Below, piece after piece: positions 1-5,170 of a DNA stretch of 5,170 nucleotides. This DNA is from CAXGUU01 sp964012875 (lineage in GTDB: Bacteria > Pseudomonadota > Gammaproteobacteria > Ga0077536). Under the pieces are notes generated by a model, which had not been told where the DNA came from, searched no databases, and was given only the letters and a program-made list of their open reading frames with translations. A program made the translations under genes and the position numbers. Position 1 is the stretch's first letter; each line of letters opens with the position of its first letter. The stretch covers positions 1-5,170 of the forward strand of contig CAXGUU010000245.1 of assembly GCA_964012875.1 (NCBI GenBank), read 5' to 3'.

Positions 1-139
1 GCGGCGGTCGAAAGCTGTGGCGGCATCCAGGTTTGCTAAACTTTTCCGAATTTAGTCGAAATTCTCTACGTAGATTCGTTTTTTCGCAGTGTAATCCGCC
101 ATTTACGTAAGGTGCGGACATCGTCAGACTATAACAACC
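1..139. other. Intergenic region upstream of rluC (probable rne-rluC divergent spacer)
   Basis: No coding sequence is supported here. The stretch is richer in A and T than the genes that follow, as expected of a promoter region. It holds a 10-bp perfect palindrome (65-74), an 8-bp perfect palindrome (103-110), a GAATTT/AAATTC inverted repeat (48-64) and a run of six T (79-84). A possible -10 hexamer for rluC, TGTAAT at 90-95, has no convincing -35 partner. In gammaproteobacteria rluC is usually divergent from rne, so the rne leader may run through here on the minus strand. That is inference from synteny, because no RNase E sequence is visible. Confidence 0.6.
48..110. repeat. Cluster of short palindromes upstream of rluC
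   Basis: Three dyads lie close together. GAATTT (48-53) and AAATTC (59-64) form 6-bp arms around a 5-base loop. TCTACGTAGA (65-74) is a perfect 10-bp palindrome. TTACGTAA (103-110) is a perfect 8-bp palindrome. The last two share the core TACGTA, with centres 37 bp apart. They could be operator half-sites or leader-RNA structure, or chance in AT-rich DNA. No known regulator site is recognised. Confidence 0.4.
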
Positions 140-1117
140 TTGAACCCACCGAGCAAACTTGAACCTGCGCCAGGCAGCAACAGCCGGGTCCGCGTTGAAA
201 CGCTCGACGAGACTCACGCTGGCCGTCGCATCGATAATGTGCTGCTCTCGCTGTTGAAAGGCGCGCCCCGAAGCCTGGTCTACAAGCTGCTGCGCAGCGG
301 CCAGGTCAGGGTTAATGGCAAACGCGCAAAACCGCACCTTCGGATCAGTCCGGGAGATCGCATCAGAATTCCTCCGTTGGAGGATAACCAGGCACCGGCA
401 GGGTCGGTTCCCGCGCATCGCCTCGACGCCATCGCCAACTGCACGGTGTACGAAAATGCCAACTATCTGGTCGTCGACAAGCCGGCCGGGCTGGCCTGCC
501 ACGCCGGGACGGGCATTCGCTTTGGCCTGATAGAACTACTGCGTCAGCTACGCCCCGACATCAAACGCCTCGACCTTGCTCACCGGATCGATCGAGACAC
601 CTCTGGGCTGGTCGTGCTGGGTAAGAATCTCGCGGCCTTGCAAAGTTTCCAGCAACAATTGCAGTGTGGGACGGTAACTAAGCGCTATATCGCGCTGGTC
701 CGCGGTTATCTCGCCGACGACCTGACCACAATCGATGCCGCGTTGAATATTGAACGCAGCGAGCAGGGCGAACGCCTGAGCCAGGTCGATGACCGCGGGA
801 AATCAGCGTCCACATCAGTGCTGGAGCGAGAACTGGTGGGGCAGCACACGGTGGTTAATCTCGCCATCCATACCGGCCGCATGCACCAGATCAGGGCCCA
901 CATGCAGCATTTCGGACACCCTGTCGCAGGCGACCGGCTTTACGGTAATGCCGAGTTCAATCGGGAAATGAGGCGCGCTGGACTCAAACGCCTGTTTTTG
1001 CACGCGACGCACCTCGCGTTCAGCGACAACGGTGACACGATCGCCGTCGATGCCGGGTTACCTCCGGCCCTGACCGAGGTGCGCGAAAACCTGGACGGAC
1101 AGGGTCAAGCGTTGTAG
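140..1117 (+). CDS. rluC: 23S rRNA pseudouridine synthase RluC (RluA family)
   Basis: The product isomerises specific uridines of 23S rRNA to pseudouridine in the cytoplasm; E. coli RluC acts at 955, 2504 and 2580. An N-terminal S4 RNA-binding domain spans about residues 28-80 (GRRIDNVLLSLLKGAPRSLV, then QVRVNGKR and GDRIRIPP). The RluA-type catalytic domain follows from about residue 100. Its signature HRIDRDTSG is at 148-156, with D151 matching the catalytic Asp144 of E. coli RluC. TGRMHQIRAH at 245-254 and RLFLHA at 284-289 are further family motifs. The length of 325 residues is close to the 319 of E. coli. The start is TTG at 140: an in-frame stop lies at 92-94, no ATG or GTG lies between, and the S4 domain begins soon after. 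No good Shine-Dalgarno sequence precedes it, so the exact start is less certain than the identity. The gene leads an operon with the HAD gene, which it overlaps by one base. Confidence 0.96.
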   Translation: MNPPSKLEPAPGSNSRVRVETLDETHAGRRIDNVLLSLLKGAPRSLVYKLLRSGQVRVNGKRAKPHLRISPGDRIRIPPLEDNQAPAGSVPAHRLDAIANCTVYENANYLVVDKPAGLACHAGTGIRFGLIELLRQLRPDIKRLDLAHRIDRDTSGLVVLGKNLAALQSFQQQLQCGTVTKRYIALVRGYLADDLTTIDAALNIERSEQGERLSQVDDRGKSASTSVLERELVGQHTVVNLAIHTGRMHQIRAHMQHFGHPVAGDRLYGNAEFNREMRRAGLKRLFLHATHLAFSDNGDTIAVDAGLPPALTEVRENLDGQGQAL

Positions 1118-1785
1118 TGCAGTCACCATTTGAACTGATCGTTTTCGATTTCGACGGCACGCTGGTCGATTCGCAAGCGCGCATCGTCAGCGCTATGCAA
1201 ACCGCATTTGAAGCACACGGCCGGGCGATACCCGAAACAGGGTCGATACGCGAGGTCATTGGCTTGCATCTGCTTACTGCAATCGCGCGTCTCGGGCCTG
1301 GTTTGAACGAGCGCGCCCGTTTGAGCCTCGCCGACGCTTACAAATCGGCCTACGCCGCTGCGACGGCAGTACCCACACCGCTTTTTGATAGCGTGGAAGA
1401 GACGCTGCGGCTACTGGGGCAGACCCACCTGCTGACCATTGCGACCAGCAAGAGCCGGGCCGGGTTGAATTCAGCCCTTGTGAATTTAGGTATTGCAGAC
1501 CATTTCGTTGATTCGGTCACGGTCGATGAATGCGCGCCCAAACCTGATCCCGAAATGCTGCGCTGTCTGTTCGAACGTTACGCCGTTGACTCACGGCACA
1601 CGCTCATGATCGGAGATACCACCTACGATCTTGAAATGGCACACGCGGCGGGCACGTCCGCGGCAGCTGTCGCTTTCGGCGCCCATGAAAGACAAGTTTT
1701 GCTAGACTGCCAGCCGCTGTTTGTGGTCGATGATTTTGGCGATCTGCCACGATATTTGCAGCGCCTGACGGCCCGAAGCCCTTAG
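1117..1785 (+). CDS. HAD-superfamily phosphatase, phosphoglycolate phosphatase-like (subfamily IA)
   Basis: This is a HAD hydrolase that should remove phosphate from a small molecule through an aspartyl-phosphate intermediate. All four motifs are present. Motif I is DFDGT at 11-15, with D11 the nucleophile and D13 the acid/base. Motif II is the Thr-Ser at 110-111 after LLTIA. Motif III is K142 in APKPDPEM. Motif IV is GDTTYD at 166-171, with D167 and D171 as Mg ligands. The region of about 70 residues between motifs I and II fits a helical C1 cap. At 222 residues it is shorter than E. coli Gph (252). Start GTG 1117 shares its G with the rluC stop codon (TAGTG), which implies translational coupling, and motif I lies at the expected depth. 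Pseudomonas has an uncharacterised HAD hydrolase at the same place. The substrate is not known: Gph-like activity is possible, but another phosphomonoester or a modified nucleotide is equally open. Confidence 0.9.
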   Translation: MQSPFELIVFDFDGTLVDSQARIVSAMQTAFEAHGRAIPETGSIREVIGLHLLTAIARLGPGLNERARLSLADAYKSAYAAATAVPTPLFDSVEETLRLLGQTHLLTIATSKSRAGLNSALVNLGIADHFVDSVTVDECAPKPDPEMLRCLFERYAVDSRHTLMIGDTTYDLEMAHAAGTSAAAVAFGAHERQVLLDCQPLFVVDDFGDLPRYLQRLTARSP

Positions 1786-1794
1786 CCAGGATGA

Positions 1795-2784
1795 ATGCCT
1801 CCATCAATGAATTGGAATAACGACGACAAAACATCGGCGCCTGCCTCGGGCGAACAACCGTCATCAGACTTTGAACACGCCTTGGCTAACCGCCTATCGT
1901 TCGAATTCCTGCGCGAGCAACGGCGGGCAAGACGCTGGAACGTATTTTTCAAGCTCCTGGCTTTCGCCTACGTTTCGATCTTTATCGTACTGTCGCTGCC
2001 ACCCCATACACGGTCGTTACCGTTCGGCGACGAGAAGATAACAGCGCTGGTTGATGTGCAGGGCGTCATCTCCCATGGCAGCGAGGCGAGCGCCGACGCG
2101 ATCGTAGGTGGGCTGCGCAAAGCGTTCAAAAACGAGAGCACCGCCGGCGTCATTCTTCGCATCAACAGTCCGGGCGGCAGCCCGGTACAGTCCGGCTACA
2201 TCAGTGATGAAATATACCGGCTCAAGAAGAAACATCCGGATATTCCGGTCTATGCCGTCATTGAGGATCTGTGCGCGTCGGGGGGCTACTATCTTGCCGC
2301 TGCCGCCGATGAAATTTACGCGGACAAAGCCAGCATGGTAGGTTCTATCGGCGTTCGCATGGGCGGCTTTGGATTCGTCGATACACTGGAAAAGCTCGGG
2401 ATCGAACGTCGATTGCTGACGGCCGGTGAAAACAAAGGTTTTCTCGACCCCTTCTCGCCACTGGAACAACCTCATATCGACCACGTGCGCGGGATGCTGG
2501 GCGAAATTCACGAACAGTTCGTCAATACCGTGCTCAAGGGCCGCCGCGACCGCCTCGCGGACAGCCCGGAGCTGTTTTCGGGACTTGTATGGACCGGTGA
2601 ACGGGCGCTGGATCTGGGACTGGTCGACGCGTTCGGTTCATCCAGCTATGTCGCCCGGGAAATCATCGGCGCGGAAGATATTGTGGATTTCACACCCCAG
2701 GATTACTCGCTGGAAGGATTGCTGAAACGAACCGGCACATCCATATTGAATCGGTTCGCCGTCGAGCGGCCGTTCAGCTGGTAA
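1795..2784 (+). CDS. sppA: S49 signal peptide peptidase, SppA short form, membrane-anchored
   Basis: This serine protease cuts leftover signal peptides and other membrane-associated peptides at the inner membrane. A polar N-terminus rich in basic residues (REQRRARRW, 40-48) is followed by one membrane segment at about 49-69, giving an N-in, catalytic-domain-out topology. The S49 domain covers roughly 80-290. Serine S162 in LCASGGYYLA is the likely nucleophile and K214 in AGENKGFLDPF the likely general base. Their spacing of 52 residues equals that of Ser147/Lys199 in Bacillus subtilis SppA. NSPGGS at 124-129 is the usual S49 motif. At 329 residues it is the single-domain form, not the 618-residue E. 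coli SppA. ATG 1795 follows AGGA at 1788-1791 closely; ATG 1807 (residue 5) is an alternative. ATG 1791 runs into a stop after nine codons. It is third in the rluC operon, 9 bases after the HAD gene, and converges on maf. Confidence 0.93.
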   Translation: MPPSMNWNNDDKTSAPASGEQPSSDFEHALANRLSFEFLREQRRARRWNVFFKLLAFAYVSIFIVLSLPPHTRSLPFGDEKITALVDVQGVISHGSEASADAIVGGLRKAFKNESTAGVILRINSPGGSPVQSGYISDEIYRLKKKHPDIPVYAVIEDLCASGGYYLAAAADEIYADKASMVGSIGVRMGGFGFVDTLEKLGIERRLLTAGENKGFLDPFSPLEQPHIDHVRGMLGEIHEQFVNTVLKGRRDRLADSPELFSGLVWTGERALDLGLVDAFGSSSYVAREIIGAEDIVDFTPQDYSLEGLLKRTGTSILNRFAVERPFSW

Positions 2785-2788
2785 GACA

Positions 2789-3376
2789 CTAAGCGACCGT
2801 GACGCCAAAGCTTCTGAGTGCGGAAACAATGGTGATCAGCGGCAATCCCGGTAGCGCAGTCGGATCGTCGCTGCGAATCGGTTCAAACAGGGCGATGCCG
2901 AATTTTTCTGCCTTGAAACTACCGGCACAATCAAAAGGCTGGTCGACCTCGAGATAGGCATCGATTTCGCTTTCTGATAACGGGCGAAACCTGACGGTTG
3001 TCGGCACAACAGCGGCTACCGCTTCGCTAGTCTCGGTCCGAATCACACAAACAGCCGTTAATAATTCGACTTCCTGACCCGAAAAGCGGCGAAGTTGTGC
3101 CGCGGCGCGTGGTTTCGACCCCGGCTTGCCGATGATGTCGGTCTCGAAACTCGCAACCTGGTCGCTGCCTATGACAATTGCATCAGGCGTTCGGACGGCT
3201 ATTTTTTGTGCTTTTTCCTTGGCCAGTCGGGCTGCCAGAGCCGTCGCTCCCTCGCCGCCCAGCGGGGTTTCATCGATATCCGGCGAAATCGACTCGAAGG
3301 CGAACCCCAGTCTGGCCAGCAGTTCGCGACGGTACTTGGATGACGAGGCCAGGATAATTCTCGGAGAAGTACTCAT
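2789..3376 (-). CDS. yceF: Maf-family nucleotide pyrophosphatase, YceF type (7-methyl-GTP pyrophosphatase)
   Basis: Maf proteins hydrolyse non-canonical or modified nucleoside triphosphates to monophosphates and pyrophosphate, as cytoplasmic house-cleaning enzymes; the E. coli YceF subfamily prefers m7GTP. The protein opens with IILASSSKYRRELL (7-20), the Maf nucleotide-binding loop. DETPLGGE follows at 35-42. GSDQV at 70-74 contains D72, which matches catalytic Asp69 of E. coli YceF, and the Asp-Gln pair here is characteristic of the YceF rather than the YhdE (dTTP/UTP) subfamily. GKP at 83-85 and CAGSFKAEKFG at 150-160 are further conserved blocks. The length of 195 residues is normal. It starts at ATG 3376-3374 with no visible Shine-Dalgarno sequence. 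It is the only minus-strand gene, convergent with sppA and divergent from yceD, the same orientation as in E. coli. The m7GTP specificity is inferred from subfamily, not seen. Confidence 0.94.
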   Translation of the reverse strand: MSTSPRIILASSSKYRRELLARLGFAFESISPDIDETPLGGEGATALAARLAKEKAQKIAVRTPDAIVIGSDQVASFETDIIGKPGSKPRAAAQLRRFSGQEVELLTAVCVIRTETSEAVAAVVPTTVRFRPLSESEIDAYLEVDQPFDCAGSFKAEKFGIALFEPIRSDDPTALPGLPLITIVSALRSFGVTVA

Positions 3377-3470
3377 AGGAAGTTGTAGACGAGTGAGTTA
3401 GGTCGGCTAAGCAGTTTCCGTATATTCTAGTTCTAACTACCTGATGTTTAGACTACAATATCGCGCCCTT
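3377..3470. promoter_or_regulatory. Divergent promoter region between maf/yceF and yceD
   Basis: These 94 non-coding, AT-rich bases must carry promoters in both directions, since the flanking genes diverge. On the plus strand TACAAT (3454-3459) is a good -10 hexamer with a poor -35, TTCTAA (3431-3436), at 17-bp spacing. It would start transcription near 3466. A second -10-like TATATT lies at 3421-3426. On the minus strand TAGAAT (complement of 3424-3429) has a weak -35 match, TCTAAA, 17 bp upstream. An imperfect 12-bp palindrome TAGTTCTAACTA occupies 3428-3439. Promoter presence is likely from gene layout; the individual hexamers are tentative. Confidence 0.45.
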
Positions 3471-3974
3471 ATGGCCCGCGAAATACCCGCATCGATTGAC
3501 TGCCGTCGAATGGCGGTAGCAGGTGAACCGCTTGAGGGCGCTTTGGCAGCGACCGGTTTCTCGCGCCTGGACGGTGCTTTTCGGATCATCGGTAACCCGG
3601 CCGTGAGTTTAGGCGTTCGAGAGGACGAAGAACATAAACTGATTCTGAAGGGTACTTTTACGGCGCCGATGGGTGTCGAATGCCAGCGTTGTCTGACACC
3701 GTTTTCACTGAGTTTACACGGCGAGTTCGAGGTCGTGCTGGTGGCATCGGAAAGCGAGGCGGAACAGTTCGACGACAGCGCAGTGGCACCCAACGGGCAA
3801 CTCAATTTATTGGCATTGATAGAAGACGAAATATTACTGGCTTGCCCGATGATTGCGCTGCACGAGAATGAAACATGCCACGCATCTGAGCGCTCAGAAG
3901 AGCCGGCGGCTGATCGACAGAAACCCTTCGCCGACCTCGGGGACATGTTGCGCAAAGCAAGCCGCAAGGAATGA
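3471..3974 (+). CDS. yceD: YceD / DUF177 protein, 23S rRNA accumulation factor
   Basis: YceD-family proteins are small cytoplasmic proteins linked to 23S rRNA accumulation in bacteria and plastids; the biochemical mechanism is not settled. From ATG 3471 the product has 167 residues (E. coli: 173). Counted from this start, the conserved VECQRCLTPF lies at 69-78, with the Cys pair at 71 and 74. LLALIEDEILLACP lies at 113-126, another Cys at 136 follows HENET, and a PFADL block precedes a basic C-terminus. ATG 3444 would add nine residues. I prefer 3471 because its MAREIPASID aligns with the start of E. coli YceD to within a residue, and because the best -10 box (3454-3459) falls between the two ATGs. 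Neither start has a Shine-Dalgarno sequence. Genes yceD, rpmF and plsX are a conserved operon, with rpmF 21 bases downstream. The linker at about 137-147 is unusual (see the palindrome at 3885-3898). Confidence 0.92.
   Translation: MAREIPASIDCRRMAVAGEPLEGALAATGFSRLDGAFRIIGNPAVSLGVREDEEHKLILKGTFTAPMGVECQRCLTPFSLSLHGEFEVVLVASESEAEQFDDSAVAPNGQLNLLALIEDEILLACPMIALHENETCHASERSEEPAADRQKPFADLGDMLRKASRKE
3885..3898. repeat. 14-bp perfect palindrome inside yceD
   Basis: TCTGAGCGCTCAGA equals its own reverse complement over all 14 bases. It lies in the variable linker near the C-terminus of YceD and encodes most of the peptide HASERSEE. That peptide resembles conceptual translations of short dispersed palindromic repeats found between genes in many bacteria. 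It could be a remnant of such a repeat carried in frame, or ordinary linker sequence. One copy is seen in this window. Confidence 0.5.
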
Positions 3975-3981
3975 AATAAAC

Positions 3982-3986
3982 AGGAG
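3982..3986 (+). promoter_or_regulatory. Ribosome binding site of rpmF
   Basis: AGGAG stands 9 bases before the rpmF ATG at 3996. It is the clearest Shine-Dalgarno sequence in the window, in keeping with the high expression demanded of a ribosomal protein gene, and it fixes the rpmF start. Confidence 0.8.
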
Positions 3987-3995
3987 CACTACATA

Positions 3996-4190
3996 ATGGC
4001 TGTTCAGCAAAATAAGTCGACACCTTCCCGGCGGGGCAAGCGTCGATCACACGATAGTCTGAAAAACCCGACCTTGTCCGAAGATCCGACGACCGGCGAA
4101 GTCCATCGTCGCCATCACATCAGCGCCGATGGTTACTATCGGGGCAAACAGGTCATCGCTGACGCTGAAACTGACGACGGGGAAGAATAA
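3996..4190 (+). CDS. rpmF: 50S ribosomal protein bL32
   Basis: bL32 is a small structural protein of the large ribosomal subunit. The start MAVQQNKSTPSRRGKRRSHD is diagnostic, and HHISADGYYRGKQVIA (41-56) matches the conserved C-terminal half of gammaproteobacterial L32. It has no cysteine, so it is the zinc-independent form; the zinc-binding form carries four. The length is 64 residues against 57 in E. coli. The extra length is mostly an acidic tail, DAETDDGEE, after VIA, where E. coli ends at a lysine. ATG 3996 is supported by a strong Shine-Dalgarno sequence and by the invariant N-terminus. It sits between yceD and plsX, as in most gammaproteobacteria, coupling ribosome and lipid synthesis in one transcript. 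Confidence 0.97.
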   Translation: MAVQQNKSTPSRRGKRRSHDSLKNPTLSEDPTTGEVHRRHHISADGYYRGKQVIADAETDDGEE

Positions 4191-4263
4191 ATACTCTTAT
4201 TGGTGCGCGGAGCTGCAGTATCCGTCTCGGTTTAATGCGAACCTGCAGCGGATCGAACCCAAC
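4191..4263 (+). other. rpmF-plsX spacer with inverted repeats
   Basis: This 73-base spacer is long for the operon. GCTGCA (4212-4217) pairs with TGCAGC (4244-4249), and inside it GGTT (4229-4232) pairs with AACC (4240-4243) around a 7-base loop. Together they could form a bulged hairpin about 38 bases long. No T-run follows, so an intrinsic terminator is not supported. AATAA (4186-4190) and TTATT (4197-4201) form another weak dyad over the rpmF stop codon. A role in plsX translation or mRNA processing is possible but unproven. Confidence 0.4.
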
Positions 4264-5170
4264 GTGGCAACAACGACTATCAGTATCGACGCCATGGGCG
4301 GTGACTTCGGGCCGGAAGTGACACTCGCGGCGGCCTCGCACACGCTCGGAAACGCAGCGGATCTGAATCTGATCCTCGTTGGCGACGAGGCCAGCGTGCT
4401 TCCGGAACTTGAACGCCGGGGCCTCGACAACGACCCGCGTGTTAAGTTCGTGCACGCTCCGCAAGTCGTTGAAATGGATGAAAGACCATCGTCGGCGCTG
4501 CGCAATAAACGCGAATCGTCAATGCGGATCGCGATTAACCAGGTCAAAAACGGTGATGCCCAGGCGTGTGTGAGCGCAGGAAATACCGGTGCTCTAATGG
4601 CGATTGCGCGGTTCGTTCTGAAAACTTTGCCGGGCATCGACCGCCCGGCTATCTGTGCCACGATGCCGGGAATCACTCAGCCGACGCACGTCCTTGATCT
4701 CGGTGCCAACGTGGATTCAAGTTCCGAAGAGCTGTTCAGATTTGCGGTCATGGGCTCAGTGCTGGCCGAGGCAGTTGATAGTCGTAGCAATCCCAGCGTC
4801 GCGCTTCTGAACATCGGTGAAGAAGAAATGAAAGGCAATGATCGCGTCAAACAGACGGCCACCATGCTGGAGCAGAGCAGTCTGAACTATGTGGGTTTTG
4901 CCGAAGGCGATGACTTGTTCAAAGGCAAGTTCGATGTCATTGTCTGCGATGGCTTCGTCGGCAATGTCGCACTCAAAGCGAGCGAAGGCGTGGCCAAAAT
5001 GCTAAGCGATATGGCGCGGGAAGAATTCAACCGCAATCTGTTCACAAAGCTGGGCGCCTTGTTTGCCTTGCCGGGCTTGAAAGCAATGCGCCGAAGAGCT
5101 GATCCGCGCCGTTACAACGGCGCGAGCCTGGTTGGATTACGAGGCACGGTAGTAAAGAGTCATGGCGGCG
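4264..5170 (+). CDS. plsX: Phosphate acyltransferase PlsX (3' end cut by the window)
   Basis: PlsX converts acyl-ACP and phosphate to acyl-phosphate, the acyl donor that PlsY uses to acylate glycerol-3-phosphate. It is a peripheral membrane enzyme at the first step of phospholipid synthesis. The protein begins MATTTISIDAMGGDFGPEV, containing the family hallmark DAMGGDFGP (9-17). Other conserved blocks are MDERPSSALR (71-80), ACVSAGNTGALMA (101-113), VLDLGANVD (143-151), ALLNIGEEEMKGND (180-193), VCDGFVGNVALK (227-238), YNGASLVGLRGTVVKSHG (284-301). The reading frame is open through the window end at residue 302; E. coli PlsX has 356 residues and the same KSHG motif near 300, so roughly the last 50 are missing. 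The start is GTG 4264: no in-frame ATG or TTG lies upstream in the spacer, and the hallmark motif is at the normal depth. Only a weak GCGGA (4248-4252) precedes it. It follows rpmF in the conserved operon; fabH or fabD probably follows. Confidence 0.96.
   Translation, partial: MATTTISIDAMGGDFGPEVTLAAASHTLGNAADLNLILVGDEASVLPELERRGLDNDPRVKFVHAPQVVEMDERPSSALRNKRESSMRIAINQVKNGDAQACVSAGNTGALMAIARFVLKTLPGIDRPAICATMPGITQPTHVLDLGANVDSSSEELFRFAVMGSVLAEAVDSRSNPSVALLNIGEEEMKGNDRVKQTATMLEQSSLNYVGFAEGDDLFKGKFDVIVCDGFVGNVALKASEGVAKMLSDMAREEFNRNLFTKLGALFALPGLKAMRRRADPRRYNGASLVGLRGTVVKSHGG

Noticed and set aside
1..26. Minus-strand ATG at 26-24 as a possible start of rne
   Set aside because: The eight visible codons (MPPQLSTA) do not resemble the RNase E N-terminus and no ribosome binding site precedes them.
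66..84. CTACGTAG followed by a run of six T as an intrinsic terminator
   Set aside because: The palindrome has no loop, its arms are short and AT-rich, and no plus-strand gene is seen to end upstream.
2017..2511. 164-codon open frame on the minus strand
   Set aside because: It lies wholly antisense within the S49 peptidase gene, whose motifs are intact. The translated sequence shows no recognisable domain.
3437..3967. 176-codon open frame on the minus strand opposite yceD
   Set aside because: It mirrors yceD almost exactly, is serine- and arginine-rich as expected of an antisense shadow, and yceD itself is a clear conserved family.
4197..4676. 159-codon open frame on the minus strand opposite plsX
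   Set aside because: It covers the PlsX N-terminal hallmark motifs on the other strand and resembles no known protein.
1..5170. A novel defence, mobile or biosynthetic system
   Set aside because: Every gene belongs to a known housekeeping family in conserved order. No transposase, integrase, direct-repeat array, toxin pair or foreign-looking composition is visible.

Overview
The window carries a conserved housekeeping block of a gammaproteobacterium. Its gene order is rluC, HAD phosphatase, sppA-type peptidase, then maf/yceF on the opposite strand, then yceD, rpmF and plsX. From memory this is the layout in Pseudomonas and related lineages (rne, rluC, hydrolase, peptidase, maf, yceD, rpmF, plsX, fab genes); Escherichia coli keeps rluC, yceF, yceD, rpmF and plsX without the two middle genes. 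The moderately GC-rich coding sequence and the proteins' resemblance to gammaproteobacterial families point to a member outside the Enterobacterales. Genus or family cannot be fixed from this sequence alone.

Layout. Bases 1-139 are a non-coding, AT-richer stretch with short perfect palindromes. By synteny rne should lie beyond base 1 on the minus strand, but none of it is visible. Bases 140-2784 form a tight plus-strand operon: rluC overlaps the HAD gene by one base, and 9 bases separate the HAD gene from the signal-peptide-peptidase gene. The maf/yceF gene (2789-3376, minus) converges on it with a 4-base gap. Bases 3377-3470 are a divergent promoter region. The second plus-strand operon is yceD (3471-3974), rpmF (3996-4190) and plsX (4264 to beyond the window end), and probably continues into fatty-acid synthesis genes.

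How the genes fit together. RluC, YceD and bL32 concern the large ribosomal subunit (23S rRNA modification, 23S rRNA accumulation, structural protein). PlsX links fatty-acid synthesis to phospholipid synthesis. Maf/YceF and the HAD enzyme are small-molecule phosphate hydrolases, the former of a nucleotide house-cleaning family. The S49 peptidase is an inner-membrane protease that clears signal peptides. The block couples ribosome, membrane and housekeeping functions that track growth.

I found no mobile element, CRISPR array, tRNA, rRNA, toxin-antitoxin or defence gene, and no sign of a new multi-gene system. The items worth a second look are small: scarce Shine-Dalgarno sequences with three non-ATG starts, palindromes upstream of rluC, a 14-bp palindrome inside yceD encoding a repeat-like peptide, an acidic tail on bL32, and an inverted repeat ahead of plsX.
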